Shown piece after piece: positions 25,390 through 33,697 of a DNA stretch of 64,000 bases; position 1 is the stretch's first letter; each line of letters starts with the position of its first letter. The notes beneath the pieces are model-generated. The model saw only the letters and a program-made list of their open reading frames with translations. It was not told where the DNA came from and ran no database searches. Source of the stretch: a virus. The stretch is taken from positions 62,001 through 126,000 of the IMG/VR virus record IMGVR_UViG_3300010883_000001, one strand, 5' to 3'. The position numbers and the translations under genes were made by a program.

Positions 25390-26420
25390 TGAGGGTACTG
25401 TTTAGTTATTGGGGATTTTGTGAGAGCTTTGAAGACTGTAACGAACCGAATACACCTGATGGATCTAGATTCACTAGACCGATGTTTGTTAATGCACTTA
25501 CGATTGCAGGGCACCAGGTAACATCTCTACAAAAAAGAAGAGAGAAAAATGAGTACCCCGGGATTACATATGATCCAGTTGGTTTACCTGATGGTGATAT
25601 TTTATTTATTGAGTGGCGCTGGAAGACGTGGAAAAATTTTGGTGATACTAAATTTGAGAATGATTATGACAGGCAAATCGAATTATTGCAACACTATCAT
25701 GGAGAGGTACCCGTCGTAATATGGGACTGTGATATGAAATTGACGTCTGAGGATGAGAATAGGTGGCCTGAGGCTATCATTGCTGACCCTACAATGGACC
25801 CTAAGCAACTTACCAGAAAGAGGGCTAGGTTACCATTTTCATCAGATCTGAAATTTTTAGTTGAGCCGTATGAAGACCCGGTTAGGTATGGGTATATCGG
25901 GAACAATTACGAGCGAGATGAGATGTTTGAAAAATATTATAATTGTCCCGCAAAATCTCTTAGGCCGGAAGGAATTCAAACATCAGTTTTTGGAAACTGG
26001 CTTCTGCGATCTCCGGAGAGAATGTCTCCTGAACATGTAACGAAGAAATTTCGTAATATTGCGTTTATTGATAGGGTTGGGTTTACTGAATCCATGCAGC
26101 AGTTGAGAAAATTCATATGTACTACACATATCACAAAGCCAGAGTATGCAAAGAGGGGATTTGTCTCGCCTAGGTATCTTGAGAATATAGCAACATGTAC
26201 TCCTTCATTGGTACCTTGTGAGTTTATGATGAATAATATTTTAGGAAATAATTGGATGGCATCAAGCTCAGGCAGTGTTGTCAAGGCTGTAAGATATTTG
26301 AGATGTCTTTTACCAGAAGATCGTGCTGCGGTTGTTGATGAGCAAAGGTATAATTTGAGAAATAACCTGAATGTTGATGTTAAGCAAACAGTTGAGTTTT
26401 TAGAGGGTTTGATAAAATGA
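25389..26420 (+). CDS. CgeB-like GT-B glycosyltransferase
   Basis: A 343-residue protein with two alpha/beta halves. N-terminal half: a Rossmann-like start (MRVLFSYWGF), LTIAGHQVTSL, and DGDILFIEW. C-terminal half: YIGNNYERDEMFEKYY, VFGNW, and a nucleotide-sugar segment R-G-F-V-S-P-R-Y-L-E-N-I-A-T-C (about 257-271), resembling the G-x-x-x-x-R-x-F-E-x-x-A-C pattern of CgeB-like glycosyltransferases. The acceptor cannot be read. In operon context (UDP-xylose synthase, UDP-sugar epimerase, ThyA-like enzyme), modified DNA is a candidate acceptor; host surface glycan is the alternative. Confidence 0.65.
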   Translation: MRVLFSYWGFCESFEDCNEPNTPDGSRFTRPMFVNALTIAGHQVTSLQKRREKNEYPGITYDPVGLPDGDILFIEWRWKTWKNFGDTKFENDYDRQIELLQHYHGEVPVVIWDCDMKLTSEDENRWPEAIIADPTMDPKQLTRKRARLPFSSDLKFLVEPYEDPVRYGYIGNNYERDEMFEKYYNCPAKSLRPEGIQTSVFGNWLLRSPERMSPEHVTKKFRNIAFIDRVGFTESMQQLRKFICTTHITKPEYAKRGFVSPRYLENIATCTPSLVPCEFMMNNILGNNWMASSSGSVVKAVRYLRCLLPEDRAAVVDEQRYNLRNNLNVDVKQTVEFLEGLIK

Positions 26421-27412
26421 AAAAATCAGTATTAATTACTGGAGGTTGTGGCTTTATAGGGGGCAATCTTGTAAAAGCACTATACAATAAGGGATGGGTT
26501 GTTGATGTTGTTGATCACAGTGTAGAGATAGATCCGGATATATTTTCCCATGATGGAAAAAATGTGACGAGAATTTGTCCGGCTGCGTTAATGCCAGCGT
26601 TACAAAAAAGGGATAGAGAAGACAAAATATTAGTAATAACGTCTGATTTTACTGACGAAAATATTTTGAAGAAAATTTCTAATAAAAAATATGATATAGT
26701 TTTTCATATGGCCGCTGAACCCCGAGTGGGGTTTAGTGTTAAAGATCCTGTCTTTACAACTGAAGAGAACTTGTTTAAGACAGTTGTGTTGTTTAAGGCC
26801 TGTGCTGATGCTGGTACAAAGGTTGTATTTTCCTCCTCATCAGCAGTTTACGGAAATGCTGATCAACTACCCACCAGCGAAGATTGCAAAAAGAAACCAG
26901 CATCCCCATATGCATTGCAGAAGTTACATGCGGAGGATTACGCAAGGTTATTTAGCGACTTGTATGACTTAGATGTTGTATGTCTGAGGTATTTTAACGT
27001 ATTTGGCCCCGGGGCTCTAGGCAGTTCTCCTTACGCAACGGCAGTTGCTGCATGGTGCCAGGCAATATATGATGGAAACACATTACGAAGTGATGGTGAC
27101 GGAGAGCAAACGCGGGATCTTGTTTATGTGGATGATATTGTAAGAATTAATATTGCCCTAGGGAAAAGTGCTAAAAACTTTAAAGGCGATTGTTATAATG
27201 TTTGTACCGGTAAGTCATATAGCAATAATTACGTATTATCTAGGTTTAGGGAAAAATTTTCTAATTTAGAGATCGTTTCTGCTCCTGCTCGTATTGGAGA
27301 CGTTAAACATACTTTAGGTGATACCAGTAAGGCAACAAATGATCTTGGATTTGAGGTTGTACATGATTTCGATGATGCTTTAAAGGCAACATGGGCATGG
27401 TGGGGATTTTAG
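26417..27412 (+). CDS. NAD-dependent UDP-sugar epimerase (GalE/WbpP-like)
   Basis: Extended SDR: T-G-G-C-G-F-I-G at 8-15, HMAAEPRVGFSVKDP, SSSSAVYGNAD, catalytic Y-A-L-Q-K (about 174-178), RYFNVFGP, and C-terminal D-V-K-H-T-L-G-D (about 294) that contacts the UDP-sugar. The family mostly epimerises C4 of UDP-hexoses or UDP-pentoses. With the UDP-xylose synthase eight kilobases upstream in the same operon, UDP-xylose/UDP-arabinose interconversion is plausible, but UDP-glucose/UDP-galactose and N-acetylated substrates cannot be excluded. Coupled to the glycosyltransferase by ATGA overlap. Confidence 0.82.
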   Translation: MKKSVLITGGCGFIGGNLVKALYNKGWVVDVVDHSVEIDPDIFSHDGKNVTRICPAALMPALQKRDREDKILVITSDFTDENILKKISNKKYDIVFHMAAEPRVGFSVKDPVFTTEENLFKTVVLFKACADAGTKVVFSSSSAVYGNADQLPTSEDCKKKPASPYALQKLHAEDYARLFSDLYDLDVVCLRYFNVFGPGALGSSPYATAVAAWCQAIYDGNTLRSDGDGEQTRDLVYVDDIVRINIALGKSAKNFKGDCYNVCTGKSYSNNYVLSRFREKFSNLEIVSAPARIGDVKHTLGDTSKATNDLGFEVVHDFDDALKATWAWWGF

Positions 27413-27422
27413 GGGAAAAAAA

Positions 27423-28412
27423 TTGCATATTGTCTCTCATTCGTTTAACGACTGCTATAATCAGTTGGCGAAATATTTGTTAACAAGCGGGGAATATGAT
27501 GTATCCCCTAGAGGCCAGAGGGTTAGAGAATCTTTATGCGTAAGTTTTAAGATTGAAAACCCTAGGGATAGACTAATCTATAATCCGGCGAGAAAATTTT
27601 CTTTCACATATGTTATAGCGGAGATGCTTTGGTATATTTCTGGAAATAATAAAACGTCGTGGATATCTCATTATTCTAAATTTTGGAATAAAATATCTGA
27701 TGATGGTAAGACGGCCAACTCTGCATATGGTGCTAGGATATTTGAGAAAAATGAAAGAATCGCAGGATCCCAATTTATTCAGTGGGATTTTATAAAGGAG
27801 GAGTTAAGAAAAGATCCGGATTCTAGAAGGGCAATAATTCATATCCGCGTTCCGGAGGATTCTATAAAGGCAAAGCTTGATGTCCCCTGTACAATATCAA
27901 TACAATACTTTATAAGATCTGAAAAATTACATTGCATAGTCAATATGAGATCTTCTGACTTAATTTTAGGGATAAGCTACGATATTCCTGCGTTCACATT
28001 TATGCAGGAGATGATGGCAAATGAATTGGGGGTTGATGTAGGCTCTTATATGCATGTCAGTAATTCATTGCATGTATACGAGAGACATTTTGATATGCTA
28101 GAAAAGATAGCATCAACAGAAAATATTAATAAGTCTTATTCATTAAGTTCAGGAGCTAGAAAACTTAAATTACCACAGGGTGATCTACCCATATATAGTT
28201 TAATGCAGTTTGAGGACGCTATGCGAAAAACCACCCATAATAAAACCGCATTAGATTTATTAGATTCATCGATTTGTTTATTCGATGATTATTGGAATGA
28301 TTGGCTACGAGCGCTAGCAGCGCATAGGGTTCTTAAAAATGGTGATAAACATCTTCACGATAATATATTATATAGGTGTGATCGCTTGAGGGGGTGTTAT
28401 GAGAGATCCTGA
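27423..28412 (+). CDS. ThyA-family enzyme with dCMP-type active site (probable dCMP hydroxymethylase)
   Basis: Thymidylate synthase fold, 329 residues, TTG start with GGGG upstream. Active-site spacing matches E. coli ThyA exactly: nucleophile Cys156 (V-P-C-T), Arg176, Ser177 and Asp179 at +20, +21 and +23, His217 and Tyr219 at +61 and +63, Glu67 as catalytic Glu. At +31, where thymidylate synthases have Asn (E. coli N177, binding the uracil ring), this protein has Asp187 (G-I-S-Y-D-I-P). The same Asn-to-Asp change defines T4 dCMP hydroxymethylase and converts TS to dCMP specificity. Since ThyX (58571) can make dTMP, this enzyme most likely forms 5-hydroxymethyl- or 5-methyl-dCMP. Confidence 0.82.
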   Translation: MHIVSHSFNDCYNQLAKYLLTSGEYDVSPRGQRVRESLCVSFKIENPRDRLIYNPARKFSFTYVIAEMLWYISGNNKTSWISHYSKFWNKISDDGKTANSAYGARIFEKNERIAGSQFIQWDFIKEELRKDPDSRRAIIHIRVPEDSIKAKLDVPCTISIQYFIRSEKLHCIVNMRSSDLILGISYDIPAFTFMQEMMANELGVDVGSYMHVSNSLHVYERHFDMLEKIASTENINKSYSLSSGARKLKLPQGDLPIYSLMQFEDAMRKTTHNKTALDLLDSSICLFDDYWNDWLRALAAHRVLKNGDKHLHDNILYRCDRLRGCYERS

Positions 28413-28992
28413 GTTTATAATTTTTACTGGACCAATGTTCGGTTCAAAAACTACTAGAATGCTAGCATGTGTAGACAGGTATAGATACCAGCATAAACTT
28501 ATTGCAGTATTTAAACCAAAGATAGATGATAGATACGAGACTGATAAAATTAAAACACATTCAGGTTTGTCTATACAGGCGCACTGCGTCGAGTCAGGTT
28601 ACGAGATTGCTGATATTATAACTAAAATTGAGCTAGCGTCACTTAAGAGAGTTGACGTGATTGCCGTTGATGAAGCTTTTATGATTGAAGGATGCTCGTC
28701 GACGCTAATTCAATTGTTTAAAACAGGATACACAATCGTAATTGCGTCGATACAATTATCGGCCACCGGCGAGCCATTTAATGAAATTAAAGATATTCTG
28801 CCATGGGGGACAAGAGTTGAGGTTTGTCCAGCAGTATGTTCTAGGACTGGCGAAGATGCATATTATACATTTAGAAAAGTTGAATGTTTGGATAGCATTA
28901 TGATTGGAGGTTCTGATATGTATGAGGCCAGGTGTTGGTCAAGTCATCCTGGACTGAATTCCTTGGAGAAATTAAATGATAGAGCCATCTAG
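28399..28992 (+). CDS. tdk: Thymidine kinase (type II, TK1-like)
   Basis: Salvages thymidine (or deoxyuridine) to the monophosphate. Walker A G-P-M-F-G-S-K-T-T at 11-19, Walker B-like VIAVDEAFM (about 88-96) with the catalytic Glu, ASIQLSATGEPF, and a lasso region CPAVCSRTGEDAYYTFRK with two of the usual four zinc cysteines followed by a C-terminal YEARCWSSH. 197 residues matches bacterial Tdk. Overlaps the ThyA-like gene by 14 bases and the DHH gene by 17. Confidence 0.92.
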   Translation: MRDPEFIIFTGPMFGSKTTRMLACVDRYRYQHKLIAVFKPKIDDRYETDKIKTHSGLSIQAHCVESGYEIADIITKIELASLKRVDVIAVDEAFMIEGCSSTLIQLFKTGYTIVIASIQLSATGEPFNEIKDILPWGTRVEVCPAVCSRTGEDAYYTFRKVECLDSIMIGGSDMYEARCWSSHPGLNSLEKLNDRAI

Positions 28993-29830
28993 CGTTGATT
29001 GCGTAATATATCATGCTGACTGTACTGACGGCTTTGGGGCAGCCTACGCAGCATGGAAACTTTTAGGAAACAAGGCAGATTATTATGCGTGTAAGCATGG
29101 CTCAGTCCCACCAGATGTATCGGGTAAAAGAGTTGTAATTCTAGATTTTTCTTTTAATAATGAGATTACAAAAGCAATGATTGACACAGCGGATGGTTTG
29201 ATAGTCATTGATCATCATAAGTCGGCCATGGTAGAATTGCATGATATTACGGATGCTATATTCAATATGAGTAAATCTGGAGCCATGCTAGCATGGGAAT
29301 TTTTTCATCCGGGAAAAGAGCCACCAAAGTTTATTTCGTACATAGAGGATCGTGATCTGTGGAAGTGGGAGTTACCATATTCAAAAGAGTTCGCTGCAGC
29401 TTTTGATATGGTTCCTTTCGAGTTTGAAGAGTTTGAGAAGTTTGAAGATGACTCTGTTTTTGATGATGCTGTAAAACGAGGAAGTTACATACTGGCGTAT
29501 TCAAAAACGGTAGTTAAAAAAGTCTCTGAGAAGGCATCACCAAGAAGATTAAACGGAAAGAGCATATTGGTCGTAAATGCTTCACATTGGATGTCGGAAA
29601 TAGGCGCCAGGCTTTCTCCCGATTGTGATGTTGCAATGATCTGGTATTATGATCATATTGATAAAATGATAAAGGTTAGCTTAAGATCTTTTCATGACAC
29701 CGTTGATGTCTCCGAGGTCGCAAAGAAATTTGGCGGAGGTGGGCATAAAAAGGCTGCTGGTTTTATACTTCCTGGAGATGCTGTCGTGGATGATATTTTT
29801 GACGATGAGGTTAAGAATGAAGAAGTTTAG
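28976..29830 (+). CDS. DHH/DHHA1 phosphoesterase
   Basis: Phosphodiesterase with Mn-binding motifs: D-C-T-D-G-F-G (14-20), L-D-F-S-F (about 57), D-H-H-K-S (about 80-84), then a C-terminal DHHA1 domain with the substrate motif G-G-G-G-H-K-K-A-A-G-F (about 256-266). Members degrade short oligoribonucleotides (nanoRNases) or cyclic dinucleotides, or dephosphorylate pAp. 284 residues; no RecJ-type OB domain, so not a RecJ exonuclease. In this nucleotide operon it may recycle oligonucleotides, or cut signalling dinucleotides used by anti-phage systems; the latter is speculation. Confidence 0.85.
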   Translation: MIEPSSVDCVIYHADCTDGFGAAYAAWKLLGNKADYYACKHGSVPPDVSGKRVVILDFSFNNEITKAMIDTADGLIVIDHHKSAMVELHDITDAIFNMSKSGAMLAWEFFHPGKEPPKFISYIEDRDLWKWELPYSKEFAAAFDMVPFEFEEFEKFEDDSVFDDAVKRGSYILAYSKTVVKKVSEKASPRRLNGKSILVVNASHWMSEIGARLSPDCDVAMIWYYDHIDKMIKVSLRSFHDTVDVSEVAKKFGGGGHKKAAGFILPGDAVVDDIFDDEVKNEEV

Positions 29831-30239
29831 GCCTGGATGGGATGCGATTTGGCTTAAGTTTGCGCATCTAATATCTGAGAGAAGTTATGATGATCGGTAC
29901 AAGGTAGGTGCCATTGTAGTTTCGATCGACAATACACAGGTTCTTGCAGTGGGATATAATGGAAATTATTCTGGTGGTCCAAATGAAGCAGACTCAGCTG
30001 AACCAGGCAAATCAGGATTTATTCATGCTGAGATTAATGCATTACTTAAGTGCGACTATAATTATCACAAAGTTAAAAAACTATATGTTACACTATCACC
30101 GTGCATGATGTGTGCTAAGGCCATTATTAATGCCGGAATCTCAGAGGTGATTTATGATGATGAGTATAGAGATACGGCCGGAATTCAGCTTATGAAGGAT
30201 ACAGGAATTGTCGTTAGGAGAGTAAACAATTATTCTTGA
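29817..30239 (+). CDS. Deoxycytidylate (dCMP) deaminase
   Basis: Zinc-dependent deaminase making dUMP from dCMP for thymidylate synthesis. Motifs H70-A-E72 and P95-C96-x-x-C99. The start at 29817 is chosen over upstream in-frame ATGs because GAGG lies 6 bases before it and the protein then begins MKKFRPGWDAIW, as in the family; it overlaps the DHH gene. 140 residues. It feeds ThyX and balances the dCMP pool also used by the ThyA-like enzyme. Last gene of the operon. Confidence 0.9.
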   Translation: MKKFRPGWDAIWLKFAHLISERSYDDRYKVGAIVVSIDNTQVLAVGYNGNYSGGPNEADSAEPGKSGFIHAEINALLKCDYNYHKVKKLYVTLSPCMMCAKAIINAGISEVIYDDEYRDTAGIQLMKDTGIVVRRVNNYS

Positions 30240-30265
30240 CATACTTCTGAATCAGTTTTTACTAT
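30236..30265 (+). promoter_or_regulatory. Possible sigma-70-type promoter before the 767-aa gene
   Basis: A perfect TTGACA (30236-30241) overlaps the stop codon of the deaminase gene; 18 bases on is TACTAT (30260-30265), a 4-of-6 match to the -10. Confidence 0.4.
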
Positions 30266-30311
30266 AAAAAAATAATTTCTATATTTTCTTTTAGTCCTCC
30301 TGTGAAATAAG

Positions 30312-30319
30312 TATAAATA
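30312..30319 (+). promoter_or_regulatory. T4-late-like TATAAATA element
   Basis: TATAAATA is the T4 late promoter -10 consensus and lies 24 bases before the start of a large probable virion gene. I see no second intergenic copy in the window, which weakens the case; a T4 gp55-type late factor is not seen here. Confidence 0.35.
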
Positions 30320-30342
30320 GCCCAGTATTTTATGGATGTTTT

Positions 30343-32646
30343 ATGAGTAGTATAAAAAACGGTTTATTTAGAGAGTTTGATTTAGAGTATATCATCGAGA
30401 CTAGCCTAAAGTTACGTAGGCTAAGTGATAGCTCAATTATTCTCGAGAACGCGCTAGCCAACAACGATATTAGTGCATTGTTAATGGAGGAGCTAGAAAG
30501 TAAAGACATAGAAAAGCTGAGAAAAACTACTAAGGAAACAAAAAAGGCAGTTGAGCAGATACAGGCTGCCATAGGTGATAAATTACCTAGCCTTAAAGAT
30601 CCACTAGATAGTCTACACGATGCAATAACTGATTCCCTAAAGTTCGTATCAGAGCTTGATTTAGAAAATCCTGAAGGTATGATGGCAAATATTGGGAGAT
30701 TTTTTGGATCTAAGGTTGATATTGCATCTTCATTTCAAGCAGTTTTACAAATACAGACAAAAACAAAACAGATAGCAGATTCTTTAGAGCAAGCAATTCC
30801 TTTAATATTGAAAAATATTGAAGACCTTATTGATGAGACTCAGCAGGATGTTCCTTTAAGTGAGTTAGCTGGAACAGGTGATATTCCGGATGCTAATAAA
30901 ATTAAAGGAGGTGTTCAAAAGGCGTTTAAGGCCGGCGGCGGCGGGTTCTTGGGGAAACTTACCGGGTTTTTGAGAAAAGCAGCAGGTAAATCAAAGCTCT
31001 TAGCCGGTGTAGTTGATCCGGATTTCGATGAGGTCGCTGATGATTTCATGTTACTTTCAATTATACAAATGAAAGAGTTAGAAACGGCCTTAGGTACAGC
31101 TGCAGATGTTGAGATGTTAGATAAGGCTACAACTGAAGATCTTGCCAAGGCAGAGCCTGAAGATTACCAAGCCGTAGCCGCTGATCAAAGCGGATCCGGC
31201 GCAGCACCTGAAAATCCTGATAAGGCTGAGCCTAGACCTGATTTTACGCTTGAAGACTTAATGGCACTATTACAAAAAATGAACCCGCCAGCAGCCAAGG
31301 AGCTGGAGGCGATGCCTGAAGAAGAGCAGGAGGCCGTCGCGGCAGATGACGTAGAGGAGATAGTTGCGGGTGAGGTCAGCCCGGAGGATGCTGCAGAAGA
31401 GGTGTCCGAAGAGGCTGAAGAAGCTGCAGATGCACCAAAGTGGTCAGAGATAGCTAATTCGTTCTTAGATGATCTTAAGTCTAAAGGATTATCCGACAAA
31501 GGCGAAGAGTTTATTAAGAGTTATATGACCGACATTATAAACCAACCTGATTTTGAAGAGGCCGTAGGTGCGTCCCTTAAGTTGAAAGAGTCATTATTTA
31601 TAGGCAGTATTTCTTCATTTTTATTTGAAGAAATAGAATATAAAGATTTAGAAAAGGCATCAAAGGACTCAGCTGAATTTTCATCAGATGAGCAGGCTGC
31701 AGCTGTTACTTCACATCTAGCCACCATGATGTCTGATGCCGGCGTAGCAGTTGCCGGCGACCCTGGTGTAGAATTAACTGATGATATCATTGCAGGAATT
31801 GGCATTGCCGAAGAAGAGATTCCAAAACCAGAAGTAGGCGAAATTTATAATTTCACTACAGGGAAAAACAAAAAGACTTTTGTAAAGATCAACAGCGAAC
31901 CAGATGGAGAATGGGTAAGTGCATCTACAGCTGATGGGAAAGGCTCTTTCAAAAAAGCAAAATTTAATGTAAAGATTACGAGACTTGGCGAAAAGACAAC
32001 CGCTGAAGAAGCGGGGATTAGTGAAAAAGAAGGAGGGGAAGACATGCCAGAAGATCCAGAAGTTGAAAGCTCACCAGAAGAAGAGATTAAAGCGGCGCCT
32101 CAGGATGTACCTCCGGGCGTAGCAATTGGCACGGCATTAGAAGATTGGGAACAGTCACTATCTAAGAGTAGCCAAGAGACCATTAACAGAAAAAATAGGT
32201 TTCAAGCATTAAAAGACGTTATTAACTCCAGTTTAGAGGGAGCAGCACAACGTACTGCCAAGCATGTTAAGACGGCTATTAAAAAGTGGCGTGCTGAACA
32301 TGAGGAGACGCTAATAACATCAAAGAGATTTGCGAAGAAGAATTTTGATACACTATCAGAATTAATTCCCCAGCTGGTCGCAGTGATAATGGCAAAAAAG
32401 ACAGAATCTGCAGGAAATCTAATGACTATAGGAAGCATCCATAGAACAGTTTATAAACATCTGAATAAGAGATTTTATGGAACGAGATATTTATTATCGG
32501 AGATATTGGTTTCTAACGATGCCAGATCTAGCAGTATCAAATCTAATGATGTTAGTAGTACTCGACCTACCGGTAATTTTGATCTTACAAATTCAGATAG
32601 TGATGATTCTACCATGGCTAGGTGGAGAGAATTAGCCGGATTATGA
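30343..32646 (+). CDS. Large acidic, probably virion or prohead-associated protein (767 aa)
   Basis: Highly charged, low-complexity protein. Residues 1-80: amphipathic helices (DLEYIIETSLKLRRL; ISALLMEELESK). 180-225: Gly/Lys-rich GGGGFLGKLTGFLRKAAGK. 280-370: Ala/Glu-rich acidic coil. 370-460: helical repeat related to the N-terminus (SSFLFEEIEYKDLEKA versus SALLMEELESKDIEKL, about residues 45 and 426), suggesting internal duplication. About 500-560: small beta domain (GEIYNFTTGKNKKTFVKI). C-terminus: basic helices and D-S-T-M-A-R-W-R-E-L-A-G-L, a tail shared with the 370-residue protein at 52735. No enzyme motif. First of a block of similar charged proteins. Confidence 0.6.
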   Translation: MSSIKNGLFREFDLEYIIETSLKLRRLSDSSIILENALANNDISALLMEELESKDIEKLRKTTKETKKAVEQIQAAIGDKLPSLKDPLDSLHDAITDSLKFVSELDLENPEGMMANIGRFFGSKVDIASSFQAVLQIQTKTKQIADSLEQAIPLILKNIEDLIDETQQDVPLSELAGTGDIPDANKIKGGVQKAFKAGGGGFLGKLTGFLRKAAGKSKLLAGVVDPDFDEVADDFMLLSIIQMKELETALGTAADVEMLDKATTEDLAKAEPEDYQAVAADQSGSGAAPENPDKAEPRPDFTLEDLMALLQKMNPPAAKELEAMPEEEQEAVAADDVEEIVAGEVSPEDAAEEVSEEAEEAADAPKWSEIANSFLDDLKSKGLSDKGEEFIKSYMTDIINQPDFEEAVGASLKLKESLFIGSISSFLFEEIEYKDLEKASKDSAEFSSDEQAAAVTSHLATMMSDAGVAVAGDPGVELTDDIIAGIGIAEEEIPKPEVGEIYNFTTGKNKKTFVKINSEPDGEWVSASTADGKGSFKKAKFNVKITRLGEKTTAEEAGISEKEGGEDMPEDPEVESSPEEEIKAAPQDVPPGVAIGTALEDWEQSLSKSSQETINRKNRFQALKDVINSSLEGAAQRTAKHVKTAIKKWRAEHEETLITSKRFAKKNFDTLSELIPQLVAVIMAKKTESAGNLMTIGSIHRTVYKHLNKRFYGTRYLLSEILVSNDARSSSIKSNDVSSTRPTGNFDLTNSDSDDSTMARWRELAGL

Positions 32647-32656
32647 GGTATAATAA

Positions 32657-32998
32657 ATGAAAATCTCAGAGATAGATCTTACTAGAAAAAACAAGGTAAT
32701 TCTGCGTAAAGGATTAAAGATCGTACATTCACCTACCGGGTTGGAATATACTGTACTTGATGTATTTAAAGATTCATCAGGAAAAGTAAAAATTAAGCTA
32801 GCTCCCCCAGAACAACCTAGGGTAGAGCCGATCACATCTACTACGGTGATGCAAGAAGTTGAGCTAGTAAATAATACCCAAGACGATCAGACAATACACA
32901 CCACGCCTGAAGATACTGCCGAAGAAGTCATAGATCTGGAGGACGAGGACGTCCTTGTTTTAGATCAAGGAGAATTGAAAGATTATGAGGTTAGATAA
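32657..32998 (+). CDS. Hypothetical protein with small beta domain and acidic tail (113 aa)
   Basis: Residues 1-60 look like a small SH3/KOW-type barrel (LRKGLKIVHSPTGLEYTVLDV, GKVKIKLAPP). Residues 70-113 are acidic and disordered-looking. It abuts the next gene through TAATG. An analogous barrel appears in the 163-residue protein at 41902 and the 65-residue protein at 54697, but similarity is weak. Confidence 0.5.
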   Translation: MKISEIDLTRKNKVILRKGLKIVHSPTGLEYTVLDVFKDSSGKVKIKLAPPEQPRVEPITSTTVMQEVELVNNTQDDQTIHTTPEDTAEEVIDLEDEDVLVLDQGELKDYEVR

Positions 32999-33690
32999 TG
33001 TCTGATGTTATAAAAAGAGAAGTTGTCGCAGCGATAAGGGCCGTTATTAATAAAGACGATGACGTAAGTCAAGTCTCTGAGTCATATGTAGTTCAACCTA
33101 GGAAATATGCTTTATCAACAGAGAAGATTGGCGAAAAAACAAAGGGTATGATGATAAAGAGATTTGAGGAAGCTGTTGCAAACCTAAACACAGTTTCAGC
33201 GAAGCTTGACACAGCTAATAAAGAAGCTGCTGGAGAGTTTCACTCTGATTTTCGCTCATTAAAATTTGATGAGTCATCGTTACTATCTAGATCTTTTTTG
33301 ACAGCTATGACCCTGGAGAACATAAGCGACTTAGATTCTAAAATAACGATGGATTCTCTTCCTTTTTTACGTTTAGATAGGGATTTTCAATCTTTTGACA
33401 ATTGGCAAAGAGATTTTATTGCGTGTGGGAAATGTATAACGGATGGGTTTGTTGCATGCGGATTAAACGTTTATTTAAAGAAATACACAAACATAATCTG
33501 CGCCGGCCCAACATTCTCAGTTCCAGTTGGGTTTATGCCTATACTGGTTTTGGCAATTGATCCAATAGTAATATCAAGAAATTTTTCTGCAGATAATTCG
33601 CAGTTTATTGCATCAATGATGAAAGAGATAGATTGGGATAAGGTCTCTGATAGAATTAAGAAGTCAGAAAAGTTTTTAAAGATTTTGTGA
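32998..33690 (+). CDS. Possible SOD-fold protein lacking metal ligands (230 aa)
   Basis: The order of segments resembles Fe/Mn superoxide dismutase: an N-terminal helix with L-S-T-E-K-I-G-E-K-T-K-G and V-A-N-L-N (about 39-65), F-Q-S-F-D-N-W-Q-R-D-F (130-140; SOD has F-G-S-F-x-x-F-K-x-x-F), then P-I-L-V-L-A-I-D-P (181-189) and M-M-K-E-I-D-W-D-K-V (207-216; SOD inNWdxV). The three metal histidines are not conserved; only the Asp (188) survives. The first 30 residues (VIKREVVAAIRAVI) resemble the basic helix found on other proteins here. Best guess: a structural protein with a dead SOD fold. Profile comparison would decide. Confidence 0.45.
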   Translation: MSDVIKREVVAAIRAVINKDDDVSQVSESYVVQPRKYALSTEKIGEKTKGMMIKRFEEAVANLNTVSAKLDTANKEAAGEFHSDFRSLKFDESSLLSRSFLTAMTLENISDLDSKITMDSLPFLRLDRDFQSFDNWQRDFIACGKCITDGFVACGLNVYLKKYTNIICAGPTFSVPVGFMPILVLAIDPIVISRNFSADNSQFIASMMKEIDWDKVSDRIKKSEKFLKIL

Positions 33691-33697
33691 GGAAACA

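Noticed and set aside
25364-25390. TGGTATAAT at 25382-25390 as a fourth member of the TCGTGYAA promoter class
   Set aside because: It is made of the last codons and stop of the kinase gene plus the next start; the TCGT-like bases upstream are displaced by 4 from the conserved spacing.
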